This document shows, in pieces, positions 1 through 8,718 of a stretch of DNA of 64,000 nt (its first letter is position 1; each line of letters begins with the position of its first letter). Position numbers and translations under genes: made by a program. This DNA is from G032773895 sp965248935. GTDB taxonomy: Bacteria; Pseudomonadota; Gammaproteobacteria; Pseudomonadales; Cellvibrionaceae. The notes under the pieces are model-generated. The model was not told the origin of the DNA and searched no databases. It saw nothing but the letters and a program-made list of their open reading frames with translations. The stretch lies in NCBI GenBank assembly GCA_965248935.1, contig OZ252214.1:2232001-2296000 (forward strand), given 5' to 3'.

Positions 1-247
1 GTTGGTGCTGTTTTGGCCGGAATGATTCTCTAACTAGTCTTTTGAATCGGTTTCTGTCTACGGCGAAGCGAACATTCTTTTTAGCGACGACTAAACCTAG
101 CCGAGCATGACCCAGGTTATTTGGTATTGCCAGAATTAAGAAGTACCTATCTGACGCTTTGAAAGGAGGGGAATCAAAAACCGGAGAAAAGTCGGACCCA
201 CTTAAAAGTCGAATCCGTTTTGGAAAGCTAAAGCCAGGGGGAATCAT
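1..247 (-). CDS. rnpA: Ribonuclease P protein component (partial, 3' end outside window)
   Basis: Protein subunit of RNase P, which matures the 5' ends of tRNAs. The reverse-strand reading from the ATG at 247 begins MIPPGFSFPKRIRLLSGSDF and continues through a stretch with LGLVVAKKN and NRFKRLVRESF, the conserved RNA-binding RNR region of RnpA. The gene runs off the left edge, so only about 82 residues are visible. It lies 91 bp downstream of rpmH on the same strand, the usual rpmH-rnpA arrangement. No good ribosome binding site precedes the ATG. The frame is open for another 15 codons upstream, so the exact start is uncertain. Confidence 0.9.
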   Translation of the reverse strand, partial: MIPPGFSFPKRIRLLSGSDFSPVFDSPPFKASDRYFLILAIPNNLGHARLGLVVAKKNVRFAVDRNRFKRLVRESFRPKQHQ

Positions 248-338
248 ATTTACACTGTGCCGACAGAGAACAGTTATAGGTGTGACCAGAATTTAATTGC
301 TCCAGTCACACTTAGGGGCCTTGTATTTGCAAATAAAA

Positions 339-473
339 CTAAGCTGAAAGGCAAATGCGACCTTTTGCTCTGCGGCGAGCTAAAATTTTGCGACCATTCT
401 TTGTTGCCATACGTGCACGGAAGCCGTGGTTACGTTTACGTTTTAGGTTGCTTGGCTGAAACGTTCTTTTCAT
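339..473 (-). CDS. rpmH: 50S ribosomal protein L34
   Basis: Small basic protein of the large ribosomal subunit. The 44 residues starting MKRTFQPSNLKRKRNHGFRA match L34 over the full family length. A longer in-frame start at 560 exists but would add 29 residues not found in L34, so the ATG at 473 is chosen. It is the first gene left of the origin and is transcribed away from dnaA, as in other gammaproteobacteria. Confidence 0.97.
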   Translation of the reverse strand: MKRTFQPSNLKRKRNHGFRARMATKNGRKILARRRAKGRICLSA

Positions 474-780
474 TTCAAAATTCCTGCAAAAAAATAGAAA
501 GCTAGTAAAACAAGCGCTTTCAAAACTATAACTTTCTAACAGCTCTTTCTTCTTTGCCATCTATATAGAAGTAGAGTGAAGCAGCTAATGTTTAGCGCAT
601 TGATCAGTACGAAGGACGCGCGATTCTATAGAGAAACAGACAGAAAAGCAATGTAAAGGGCCTTTTTTATCAGGATATTTATTTCATTTAAGGTTAGTTT
701 TATTCTAGCTTAATACGATCGTTTGAGGTACATCAAAAATAGCCATTAATATACATTTTCTTAATAGGTTATAAACAGGT

Positions 781-789
781 TTATCCACA
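781..789 (+). promoter_or_regulatory. DnaA box, TTATCCACA
   Basis: Perfect match to the DnaA-binding 9-mer TTATCCACA, 380 bp upstream of dnaA in the predicted origin. Confidence 0.8.
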
Positions 790-905
790 TTTTTTTACAA
801 AATATGAGTTTTTGACATTGTAGGTCATAAATACTTGATAAATGGCATACTTGCTGCTATTTACGGCTTATATTCAGATATTATAGTGATAAGTTACTAG
901 GTTTC

Positions 906-914
906 TGTGGATAA
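906..914 (-). promoter_or_regulatory. DnaA box, inverted copy
   Basis: TGTGGATAA on the plus strand, the exact complement of TTATCCACA, facing the box at 781-789 across 116 bp. Confidence 0.8.
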
Positions 915-1160
915 GATAGAAGATTGGGAGTAGACTGGTTCACCGCTTTCGTAAAGAGGGTAAGACTTCTTAAAGGAAATGGCGCATAAATTAGCATTTG
1001 GTAGGAGTTTACGTGGTTCATAGAATTCACTGCCCTACACTTAAATATGCCAGCTTAAAAACCTAGTTGTAAACATCAAATTTAGAAGCTTAAGTTAGTT
1101 AATCTAACTTAAATCTCAAAGCGAAATATTGAATCTAAAAAATACCTGGAGTCAAAGGAA

Positions 1161-2876
1161 TTGCCTGAGTCTACATGGGAAACCTGCATTTCCTATTTAC
1201 AGTCTGAACTACCTGCGCAGCAATTTAATACTTGGATTCGTCCTCTGCGTGTCGAAAGCTCAGCCGATAATGTGCTGCGCTTGATGGCACCCAATCGATT
1301 TGTTTTGGACTGGGTGAACGATAAGTTTTTGGAGCGAATTCAAGAACTGATTAATCAGCAGTCACCCAATACTTATTTTCAAGTTGAATTGGGTGTAGCA
1401 GCGCGTTCGGCTAAACCCAATACAGATTGTTTTTTAGCTGATATAGCTAATTTGCAAACTGATTCAACATCGAAATTGATGGGGCAGAGTGAACCACAGC
1501 CGGAAAAAGTATCGGGTGGAGCTAATTTTGGCACTCCCAATACTTCCACTCCTTTAAATGGTTTAGGTTTAGATGCAAAAAATGGGTTTGAGTCTGTTTG
1601 TTCTGAACCAACTAAAACAGAAATAAGAAACGGTGAGCATTCGGAATATTCTAGTGGAAGCGTCTTTATGGATGGTGACGCGGTACTTGGTTCCCCTGAT
1701 ATAAACCGTTCGGCTATTCGTAACTCCAATATTTTCTCAGAAAACCGCTCTTTTTTGAATAATGCTAGTGAGATAGTAGGCAACAACCCCGCTGGGATTT
1801 TTGCTAGAAAAGAACCCCGTGTTAAAAAATCGGAAGTAGAAGGCGGTCTGCTTCATAAAAGCAACCTAAATAAAAACTTCGTCTTTAAGAGTTTTGTTGT
1901 GGGTAAATCCAATCAGTTGGGGTTAGCTGCGGCAACTCAGGTAGCTGAAAACCCAGGTGGTTCTTACAATCCTCTATTTATATACGGTGGTGTGGGGTTA
2001 GGGAAGACTCACTTAATGCACGCAGTGGGCAATGAGTTAGCCGCGCGAAAGCCGGGTGCTAAAGTGGTTTACCTACATTCAGAGCGCTTTGTGGCAGATA
2101 TGGTTAAGGCACTTCAACTTAACGCCATTAATGATTTTAAACGCTATTACCGTTCGGTGGATGCCCTATTAATTGATGATATTCAATTCTTCGCTGGCAA
2201 AGAGCGCTCTCAGGAAGAATTTTTTCATACCTTTAATGCATTGCTTGAAGGTGGTCAGCAAATTATTTTAACCTGTGATCGTTATCCAAAAGAAATCGAT
2301 GGTTTAGAGGAAAGGTTAAAATCTCGGTTTGGTTGGGGGCTAACGGTTGCTATTGAACCGCCTGAGCTTGAAACTCGGGTGGCTATTATTAAAAAGAAAG
2401 CCGAAGAGTCTTCTTTATCGCTTCCCAATGATGCCGCTTTTTTTATTGCCCAACGAATTCGCTCCAATGTGCGTGAATTAGAGGGGGCTTTAAAGCGTGT
2501 TATTGCTAATGCTCAGTTTACAGGGCGGCCTATTTCTGTTGAACTTGTTCGAGAATCCCTAAAAGACCTATTAGCTCTGCAAGATAGGCTGGTTAGTATC
2601 GATAATATACAGCGCGTAGTGGCAGAGTATTATAAAATCAAGGTTTCGGATCTTCACTCTAAACGTCGTAGCCGATCTATCGCTCGTCCTCGTCAAGTTG
2701 CTATGTACTTAGCAAAAGACCTAACTCACCATAGCTTGCCAGAAATTGGTGAGGTGTTTGGAGGGCGAGATCATACGACAGTGCTTCATGCTTGTAGAAA
2801 GATAAAAGAGTTACTGGAATCCGATGCGGATATTCGTGAAGACGTTAAAAATTTACTCCGCACATTAACGACTTAA
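1161..2876 (+). CDS. dnaA: Chromosomal replication initiator DnaA
   Basis: AAA+ ATPase that binds DnaA boxes and opens oriC. The N-terminal domain (about 1-80) has LPAQQFNTWIRPL. Walker A GGVGLGKTH has its Lys at residue 282, and Walker B LLIDDIQF has Asp339-Asp340. The C-terminal DNA-binding domain carries the signature GGRDHTTVLHAC. At 571 residues it is longer than the common 450-510; the extra length is a Ser/Asn/Gly-rich linker at about residues 85-235. The start is a TTG at 1161, supported by GGAG at 1148-1151 with 9-bp spacing and by alignment of the first residues to the family. It is followed by dnaN after 102 bp. Confidence 0.97.
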   Translation: MPESTWETCISYLQSELPAQQFNTWIRPLRVESSADNVLRLMAPNRFVLDWVNDKFLERIQELINQQSPNTYFQVELGVAARSAKPNTDCFLADIANLQTDSTSKLMGQSEPQPEKVSGGANFGTPNTSTPLNGLGLDAKNGFESVCSEPTKTEIRNGEHSEYSSGSVFMDGDAVLGSPDINRSAIRNSNIFSENRSFLNNASEIVGNNPAGIFARKEPRVKKSEVEGGLLHKSNLNKNFVFKSFVVGKSNQLGLAAATQVAENPGGSYNPLFIYGGVGLGKTHLMHAVGNELAARKPGAKVVYLHSERFVADMVKALQLNAINDFKRYYRSVDALLIDDIQFFAGKERSQEEFFHTFNALLEGGQQIILTCDRYPKEIDGLEERLKSRFGWGLTVAIEPPELETRVAIIKKKAEESSLSLPNDAAFFIAQRIRSNVRELEGALKRVIANAQFTGRPISVELVRESLKDLLALQDRLVSIDNIQRVVAEYYKIKVSDLHSKRRSRSIARPRQVAMYLAKDLTHHSLPEIGEVFGGRDHTTVLHACRKIKELLESDADIREDVKNLLRTLTT

Positions 2877-2978
2877 TATTGACTGCTTAAATATTAACTT
2901 ACCTAATACTTTTGCTAGAGCTGTACAGCAGCCAGATAAAGTATTCAGATAAAATTAGACCATTAAGAGACATTTACA

Positions 2979-4082
2979 ATGAAATTTTCTGTTTCTAGAG
3001 AAGCAATTATAAAGCCGTTGCAGTTGGTTGCTGGTGTTGTTGAGCGTAGACAGACATTAGCCGTACTCGCCAATGTATTGGTTGTATTGGAAGGAAATCA
3101 GTTATCTTTAACAGGTACTGATCTAGAGGTAGAGATAGTCGGTCGAGTCACTTTAGATGAAGACTTTTCGGGCGGAGAAATCACCGTACCGGCGAAGAAA
3201 TTTGTGGATATTGTTCGCGCTCTTCCAGAGGGGGCTAATATTAGTTTTTCCCTTGAAGATCAAAAGGTTACGATTAAATCAGGTCGTAGCCGGTTTACTC
3301 TTACTACACTTCCTGCCAGTGAGTTTCCAACAGTAGAGCAGGGCGCGCAGGACCTCTCTCTAAAATGTGCTCAAAAAGAAGTTAAACGCCTTATTGATCG
3401 AACCAGTTTTTCTATGGCTCAGCAAGATGTGCGCTACTACCTAAACGGTATGTTATGGGAAGTTCACCCCGACGCATTAAGAGTTGTGGCAACTGACGGT
3501 CATAGGTTGGCGATGTGTACTCGTTCCGTTACCGCTCCTACACAGGAAATTCGACAGGCTATTCTTCCTCGTAAAGGTGTTATTGAGTTGTCTAGATTAT
3601 TAAACGACTCAGACGATACAGTAGAGCTGATATTTGGTTCTGCCCATATTCGTGCAAGCACAAATGAATATACTTTTACATCAAAGCTAGTGGACGGTAA
3701 ATTCCCAGATTACGAACGAGTATTACCAAAAGGTGGAGATAAGAACGTATTTGGTGATCGCGCGGAACTCAAACAGGCGTTTGCGCGTACAGCGATTTTA
3801 TCTAACGAAAAATATCGAGGTGTTCGACTCTTATTGGAAAATGGCACCTTAACTATTGTGGCAAATAACCCTGAGCAGGAAGAGGCAAAAGATCAAGTAG
3901 AGGTAGACTATACGGGAGACTCTCTGGAGGTAGGATTTAATGTCAGCTATCTACAGGATGTAGCTAATGTACTGACCTCAGATAAGATAAAGCTTATATT
4001 ATCTGACTCAAATAGCAGTGTGCTGCTGCAAGAGCCGGAAGACTCAGATTCATCTTATGTTGTAATGCCAATGAGACTTTAA
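2979..4082 (+). CDS. dnaN: DNA polymerase III beta sliding clamp
   Basis: Ring-shaped processivity factor that tethers DNA polymerase III to DNA and is also contacted by DnaA-regulatory and repair proteins. The 367-residue length is that of the family. The start MKFSVSREAIIKPLQLVAGV and the C-terminal end SSYVVMPMRL are typical of DnaN; the three clamp domains span the whole protein. It sits between dnaA and recF in the usual origin operon, 102 bp after dnaA and 54 bp before recF. Confidence 0.98.
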   Translation: MKFSVSREAIIKPLQLVAGVVERRQTLAVLANVLVVLEGNQLSLTGTDLEVEIVGRVTLDEDFSGGEITVPAKKFVDIVRALPEGANISFSLEDQKVTIKSGRSRFTLTTLPASEFPTVEQGAQDLSLKCAQKEVKRLIDRTSFSMAQQDVRYYLNGMLWEVHPDALRVVATDGHRLAMCTRSVTAPTQEIRQAILPRKGVIELSRLLNDSDDTVELIFGSAHIRASTNEYTFTSKLVDGKFPDYERVLPKGGDKNVFGDRAELKQAFARTAILSNEKYRGVRLLLENGTLTIVANNPEQEEAKDQVEVDYTGDSLEVGFNVSYLQDVANVLTSDKIKLILSDSNSSVLLQEPEDSDSSYVVMPMRL

Positions 4083-4136
4083 GTCTCATTGGTTTTCTCT
4101 TCTATTAACAGCCTTAATTGCCTTGTTTAAACCTCA

Positions 4137-5282
4137 ATGCCTCATATAACGCGGCTCTCTTTACTTAACTTTCGCAATATTGCCTCTAGTCAGGTAAAAC
4201 TTAGTCCCTATGTCAATATTGTTCACGGGGAAAACGGTTCAGGAAAAACCAGCTTATTAGAAGCGATAGGTTATTTGGCCCATGGCCGCTCCTTTCGTAC
4301 ACATAAGTATAAGCATCTTATTCGCTCTGAGAGCCCGGCCTTTACATTGTTTGGGGAAATAGAAGAAGAGGGAAGCCTTTCTGCAATTGGTGTTGAGAGA
4401 AGCCTGTCTGGAAATTCCAAGATCAAAGCGGATGGAAAAATAATAAATAGCTCGGCGTTACTGGCAAATATTCTTCCCGTACTTGTATTGAATACCCATT
4501 CCTTTCAGCTACTCGAAGGTTCGCCTAAGGTCAGGCGCCAATTTTTTGATTGGTTAGTGTTTCACGTGAAACATAGCTTTGGATATTACTGGAAACACTA
4601 TACAAAGTGCGTGAAGCAAAGGAATAGTTTGTTGCGATCTGGTAATATTAGCTATTCAGATTTAGAACCTTGGGATAAACAAATAGCGAAAGTTTCCAAG
4701 GAAATAGCCGTGTTTCGAGCCAATTGTTTTGAATTAGCCACAGCGATATTTGATGAAACACTGGTAGAAATAAAGGAACAAATCTATAAAACTGATTCAC
4801 CAATAAACCAACCCATATTATTTGAATATGACCAAGGTTGGTTAACTGATGAAAACTTACTTGAACTATTAAAACAAAACTTTGAGCGAGATAAAAGGCT
4901 CGGGTATACCTCTGTTGGCCCCCATAAAGCCCAATTTACCGTGAAGTTAGGTAAACAAAATGCTGCTGAGTTTTTATCGAGAGGGCAGCAGAAGTTAGTG
5001 ATTACTGCGCTGTATATCACTATGGCAAGGGCCTTTGCAAAAGCGACAAACCGGAAACCAGTTTTTTTACTCGATGATCTACCAGCAGAATTGGACGTGA
5101 GTAATCGAGTATTAATACAAAAGTGGATTCAAGAGATGATGTCTCAGTCTTTTGTTACTGGGATTGAAAAAGAACAATTGCTTGCTGACGATTGGCTTAG
5201 CAAGCAAGAAGGTAAAGTGTTTCACGTGAAACATGGCTGTATAACCGAAGAAATAGAGAGTTCATCACTCGCATCTTTTTGA
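4137..5282 (+). CDS. recF: DNA replication and repair protein RecF
   Basis: SMC-like ATPase that helps load RecA at single-strand gaps through RecFOR. Walker A GENGSGKTSLLEAI is at about residues 32-45, the ABC-type signature SRGQQKL lies near 283, and Walker B VFLLDDLPAELD follows. The length of 381 is slightly above the usual 360-370. The last codons overlap the upstream part of the gyrB frame. The two segments VFHVKH, near residues 141 and 361, are encoded by perfect parS sites; the second lies in a short C-terminal tail beyond the usual family end. Confidence 0.96.
   Translation: MPHITRLSLLNFRNIASSQVKLSPYVNIVHGENGSGKTSLLEAIGYLAHGRSFRTHKYKHLIRSESPAFTLFGEIEEEGSLSAIGVERSLSGNSKIKADGKIINSSALLANILPVLVLNTHSFQLLEGSPKVRRQFFDWLVFHVKHSFGYYWKHYTKCVKQRNSLLRSGNISYSDLEPWDKQIAKVSKEIAVFRANCFELATAIFDETLVEIKEQIYKTDSPINQPILFEYDQGWLTDENLLELLKQNFERDKRLGYTSVGPHKAQFTVKLGKQNAAEFLSRGQQKLVITALYITMARAFAKATNRKPVFLLDDLPAELDVSNRVLIQKWIQEMMSQSFVTGIEKEQLLADDWLSKQEGKVFHVKHGCITEEIESSSLASF
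4558..4573. promoter_or_regulatory. parS: parS centromere site 1 (ParB-binding)
   Basis: TGTTTCACGTGAAACA is an exact 16-bp palindrome identical to the bacterial parS consensus, about 3.7 kb from oriC. ParB binds parS and spreads to segregate the origin. The site lies inside recF and encodes part of VFHVKH. Confidence 0.92.
5218..5233. promoter_or_regulatory. parS: parS centromere site 2 (ParB-binding)
   Basis: Second exact copy of TGTTTCACGTGAAACA, 660 bp after the first and near the 3' end of recF. It is read in the same frame and gives the same peptide VFHVKH. Confidence 0.92.
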
Positions 5283-5329
5283 TGGACAATACAAAGCGTT
5301 CAGCAATAGCTATAAGGCAAGAGCAAAAA

Positions 5330-7753
5330 ATGACTGAAGAACACAATTACGACTCATCCAGTATTAAAGTACTCAAGGGGTTGGATGCAGTAAGAAAGCG
5401 TCCTGGAATGTACATTGGAGACACTGATGATGGTACAGGTTTGCACCATATGGTGTTTGAGATCGTGGATAATTCTATCGATGAAGCTCTTGCTGGACAC
5501 TGTAGTGAAGTTCGTGTGGTCATTCACCCAAACGAATCTGTCTCTGTTTCAGATAATGGTCGCGGAGTCCCCACTGAAATGCACGAAGAAGGTGTTTCCG
5601 CTGCCGAAGTGATTATGACCGTACTCCACGCAGGTGGGAAGTTTGATGACAATACCTATAAAGTGTCTGGTGGACTACACGGTGTGGGTGTTTCAGTGGT
5701 CAACGCACTATCTGAGTCGCTAAAACTTACTATTCGCAGGGAAGGCAAGGTACATGAACAGATTTATCACCACGGAGTCCCACAGGCACCTCTGGGCATA
5801 ATTGGGGAAACCGAATCATCGGGTACCTCTGTACACTTTGTTCCCTCTGCGAAAACATTCAATAATATTGAATTCCATTTTGATATTTTGGCAAAAAGGC
5901 TACGTGAACTTTCTTTCCTAAACTCTGGTGTTCGAATTGTTTTAGCCGATGAGAGAACGGGGAAAGAAGAAGTGTACGAATACGAAGGTGGCCTAAAAGC
6001 GTTTGTAAGCTACCTTAACCAAAATAAAACCACCATAAACAAAGTGATGCACTTTATTAACTACCGTGAAGAAGACGGCGTAAGCGTTGAAGTGGCATTA
6101 CAGTGGAACGATAGCTACCAAGAAAATATTTTTTGTTATACCAACAATATTCCCCAAAGGGATGGTGGAACACACCTAGCGGGTTTTAGAGGCGCCTTAA
6201 CCCGAGGGCTTAATAACTATATTGAAAGAGAAGGGATTGGTAAGAAAGAAAAGGTAAATACCACAGGGGATGATGCTCGTGAAGGCTTAACTGCCATTAT
6301 TTCAGTGAAAGTACCCGACCCCAAATTCTCCTCTCAAACTAAAGAAAAGCTTGTATCCTCAGAAGTGAAGTCCGCTGTTGAGCAGGAAATGGGTAAATCC
6401 TTCAGTGACTACCTGTTAGAGAATCCAGCGGAAGCAAAGACCATTGTAGGTAAGATGATAGAAGCGGCTAAAGCCCGTGAGGCGGCCCGTAAAGCCCGTG
6501 AAATGACACGCCGTAAAGGGGCTTTAGATATTGCTGGACTACCTGGAAAACTGGCAGATTGCCAAGAAAAAGACCCCGCTCTTTCGGAAATTTACCTAGT
6601 GGAGGGTGATTCTGCGGGCGGTTCGGCGAAACAAGGCCGCGCTCGTAAGACACAAGCAATTCTTCCTTTAAAGGGAAAGATCCTTAACGTTGAAAAAGCG
6701 CGTTTTGATAAAATGCTTTCCAGCGTCGAAGTGGGAACGCTTATTACTGCGTTAGGTTGCGGAATTGGTGCCCAGGAATTTAACCCAGACAAATTGAGAT
6801 ACCACTCCATTATTATTATGACCGATGCGGATGTCGATGGGTCGCATATTCGCACCCTTCTATTAACCTTCTTCTTCCGTCAAATGAGAGAACTAGTCGA
6901 GCGTGGGCATATCTTTATTGCTCAACCCCCGCTGTATAAAATCACTAAGGGTAAGCAGGAGCAATACCTCAAAGACGATGATGCACTGACAGAGTTTTTA
7001 ACTAATGCGGCAGTAGAAACCGCTGAACTCCACGTTGCAGCCAATGCCCCCGCGCTTCCTGGTACACAGTTAGAAATACTGGTTACTGAACACAGAGCCG
7101 TTGATAATATTATTAGTAAACTTTCTAAGCTCTACCCAGAAACTCTGCTGGAAGAAATTGTTCATCTACCAGAACTCAACAAAGAGAAGCTGGGGCAGAA
7201 AAGTGATGTAGAAAGTTGGTGTGAAGGTTTAAAAGAAAAACTTAATTTACTTAATGAATCGTCTAAAACACACCAATTTACCGTTTCGGTTAGCGAAGAT
7301 AGGGAACGCCAACAATTTGTACCTGAAATTAAAATGATTGCGCACGGAGTGCAATCCCATGTTCGCCTTAAACAAGACTTCTTTGATTTAGAAGACTACA
7401 AAAAAATGCGCAACCTAGGTGAGAAACTGGATGGGCTTATTGAAGAAGGTGCCTATGTCGCTAAGGGTGAGCGTAAGCAAGTTGTGGCTAACTTTAGAGA
7501 AGCACTTGACTGGATTATGGCTGAATCGAAGAAAGGCTATAACATCCAACGCTACAAAGGTTTGGGTGAAATGAACCCTGAACAACTTTGGGAAACCACA
7601 ATGGACCCTGAAACCCGTCGAATGCTGCAAGTGACCGTTGAAGACGCCATTGCCGCAGACCAAATCTTTACCTGCTTAATGGGTGATCAAGTAGAGCCAC
7701 GAAGAGAGTTTATTGAAACTAATGCGCTTGCTGTGGCTAATTTGGATGTGTAA
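5330..7753 (+). CDS. gyrB: DNA gyrase subunit B
   Basis: ATPase subunit of DNA gyrase, which introduces negative supercoils with GyrA. The GHKL ATPase domain has EIVDNSIDEALAG and DNGRGVP; the TOPRIM domain has EGDSAGGSAKQGR and DADVDGSHI. The 807-residue length includes the roughly 165-residue C-terminal insertion typical of gammaproteobacteria. The start is placed at ATG 5330 (MTEEHNYDSSSIKVLKG) because family members begin just before YDSSSIKVLKG. The frame is open back to an ATG at 5282 and TTG at 5279 overlapping the recF stop, which would add about 16 residues. Confidence 0.96.
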   Translation: MTEEHNYDSSSIKVLKGLDAVRKRPGMYIGDTDDGTGLHHMVFEIVDNSIDEALAGHCSEVRVVIHPNESVSVSDNGRGVPTEMHEEGVSAAEVIMTVLHAGGKFDDNTYKVSGGLHGVGVSVVNALSESLKLTIRREGKVHEQIYHHGVPQAPLGIIGETESSGTSVHFVPSAKTFNNIEFHFDILAKRLRELSFLNSGVRIVLADERTGKEEVYEYEGGLKAFVSYLNQNKTTINKVMHFINYREEDGVSVEVALQWNDSYQENIFCYTNNIPQRDGGTHLAGFRGALTRGLNNYIEREGIGKKEKVNTTGDDAREGLTAIISVKVPDPKFSSQTKEKLVSSEVKSAVEQEMGKSFSDYLLENPAEAKTIVGKMIEAAKAREAARKAREMTRRKGALDIAGLPGKLADCQEKDPALSEIYLVEGDSAGGSAKQGRARKTQAILPLKGKILNVEKARFDKMLSSVEVGTLITALGCGIGAQEFNPDKLRYHSIIIMTDADVDGSHIRTLLLTFFFRQMRELVERGHIFIAQPPLYKITKGKQEQYLKDDDALTEFLTNAAVETAELHVAANAPALPGTQLEILVTEHRAVDNIISKLSKLYPETLLEEIVHLPELNKEKLGQKSDVESWCEGLKEKLNLLNESSKTHQFTVSVSEDRERQQFVPEIKMIAHGVQSHVRLKQDFFDLEDYKKMRNLGEKLDGLIEEGAYVAKGERKQVVANFREALDWIMAESKKGYNIQRYKGLGEMNPEQLWETTMDPETRRMLQVTVEDAIAADQIFTCLMGDQVEPRREFIETNALAVANLDV

Positions 7754-7815
7754 TGAGGTGTGTGGGCCTAATTCGTGAACTTTTACGCTTAATAGCTATC
7801 GAAAAATTGCAGAAC

Positions 7816-7847
7816 TTTATATTGTGCAATAAACTGTGCAATATAAA
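7816..7847. promoter_or_regulatory. Inverted-repeat operator candidate upstream of accessory operon
   Basis: TTTATATTG (7816-7824) and CAATATAAA (7839-7847) form a perfect 9-bp inverted repeat with a 14-bp spacer; the motif TGTGCAAT also occurs twice within it. It lies 54 bp before the first gene of the operon at 7901-10174, whose second gene encodes an HTH protein, so autoregulation is plausible (inference). Confidence 0.5.
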
Positions 7848-7900
7848 TTGTATTTTCTAACGGATGAAAAATAAACACAAATTTCGTGGTTGGGGAGTTC

Positions 7901-8713
7901 ATGAAAAATCATATCGAAGCCAAATTTCTAGGCTTTAATTATTCACCTTTACCTTCTGACGAATTTGATAAGCGGATTTCCAATCTGGCTGATTCGCTTA
8001 GAAGTATTTATCCAAGGTTTGTAATTAAGCCAGTGAGAAATCTATATGTTGATCTCTCTAATGAAAGTGTGGCAGCTCATCAACAAGATGTTGGTAATCA
8101 ATTACATATGGTAAATGCTGATGGGATATTGGGAATAAAAATAGGGAATGGTGGTATATCGATCTCTACCTCAAAATATGTTTCATATGAGGAAATTGTT
8201 TCTCACCTTAGTGATGTATTAAAAATATGTGCTGATGTTCTAGATATATCTTTCTTTTCGAAGGCTTTCCTAAGAAATATTAACTTATTTTCCAGCGTCG
8301 ATAAGTCTGAAACGAGCTTCAATGATATTAGAAATAATGAATATTGGGGAAAGCAAAACTTTAATACACTAAGTGACAAATTTCTGTGTAGCGGAGCGTC
8401 AACCAGACATGAGTATTTTTCAAATGATTACCTTAAGCATATTCAACTTGTAAGTGGTATTGTTTTGCAAGAACAGAATCAAAGCTATATACCTCAGGAT
8501 CAATGGGATATTTGGCAGTTAAGGGGAAATATACCTATTGCTAAGGAAAGCCAGCTATTAATTGATATTTCTGGTACAGCTTTTCAAGCGCCTGTGAATA
8601 AGCCTGAATTGCAAAATAATGTTACAGAGTATGATTGGGGTCAAGTTAAAAAGAGCTTTGATGATCTACACATTATTATTAATAATGTCTACTCTGATAT
8701 AACAAAGGATTAG
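7901..8713 (+). CDS. TIGR04255-like family protein of unknown function
   Basis: First gene of a tight three-gene operon. The 270-residue protein resembles the TIGR04255 family, sporadic proteins of unknown function often found in genomic islands: a central AFLRNINLF (family pattern lRYiNri) and a C-terminal LLIDIS...F..LH..INNVYSDIT (family pattern lDid ... lh ... F ... iT). No signal peptide or membrane segment is seen. ATG 7901 follows GGGGAG at 7892-7897; a GTG at 7886 in the same frame is possible. Codons are more AT-rich than in gyrB, suggesting transfer. The family match is from memory and moderate. Confidence 0.6.
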   Translation: MKNHIEAKFLGFNYSPLPSDEFDKRISNLADSLRSIYPRFVIKPVRNLYVDLSNESVAAHQQDVGNQLHMVNADGILGIKIGNGGISISTSKYVSYEEIVSHLSDVLKICADVLDISFFSKAFLRNINLFSSVDKSETSFNDIRNNEYWGKQNFNTLSDKFLCSGASTRHEYFSNDYLKHIQLVSGIVLQEQNQSYIPQDQWDIWQLRGNIPIAKESQLLIDISGTAFQAPVNKPELQNNVTEYDWGQVKKSFDDLHIIINNVYSDITKD

Positions 8714-8718
8714 TTAAC

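Larger units (their letters stand above)
561..1160. other. oriC: Predicted chromosomal replication origin (oriC)
   Basis: About 600 bp of AT-rich DNA without a gene lies between divergently transcribed rpmH and dnaA, the position of oriC in pseudomonads and relatives. Two consensus DnaA boxes (781-789 and 906-914, opposite orientations) and one near match, TTATAAACA at 769-777, are visible. The stretch around 690-860 is especially AT-rich and could be the unwinding region. The dnaA promoter must also lie here but could not be pinned down. Confidence 0.8.

Noticed and set aside
257..505. 82-codon frame opposite rpmH and the upstream part of rnpA
   Set aside because: Shadow of rpmH; no ribosome binding site and no plausible protein features.
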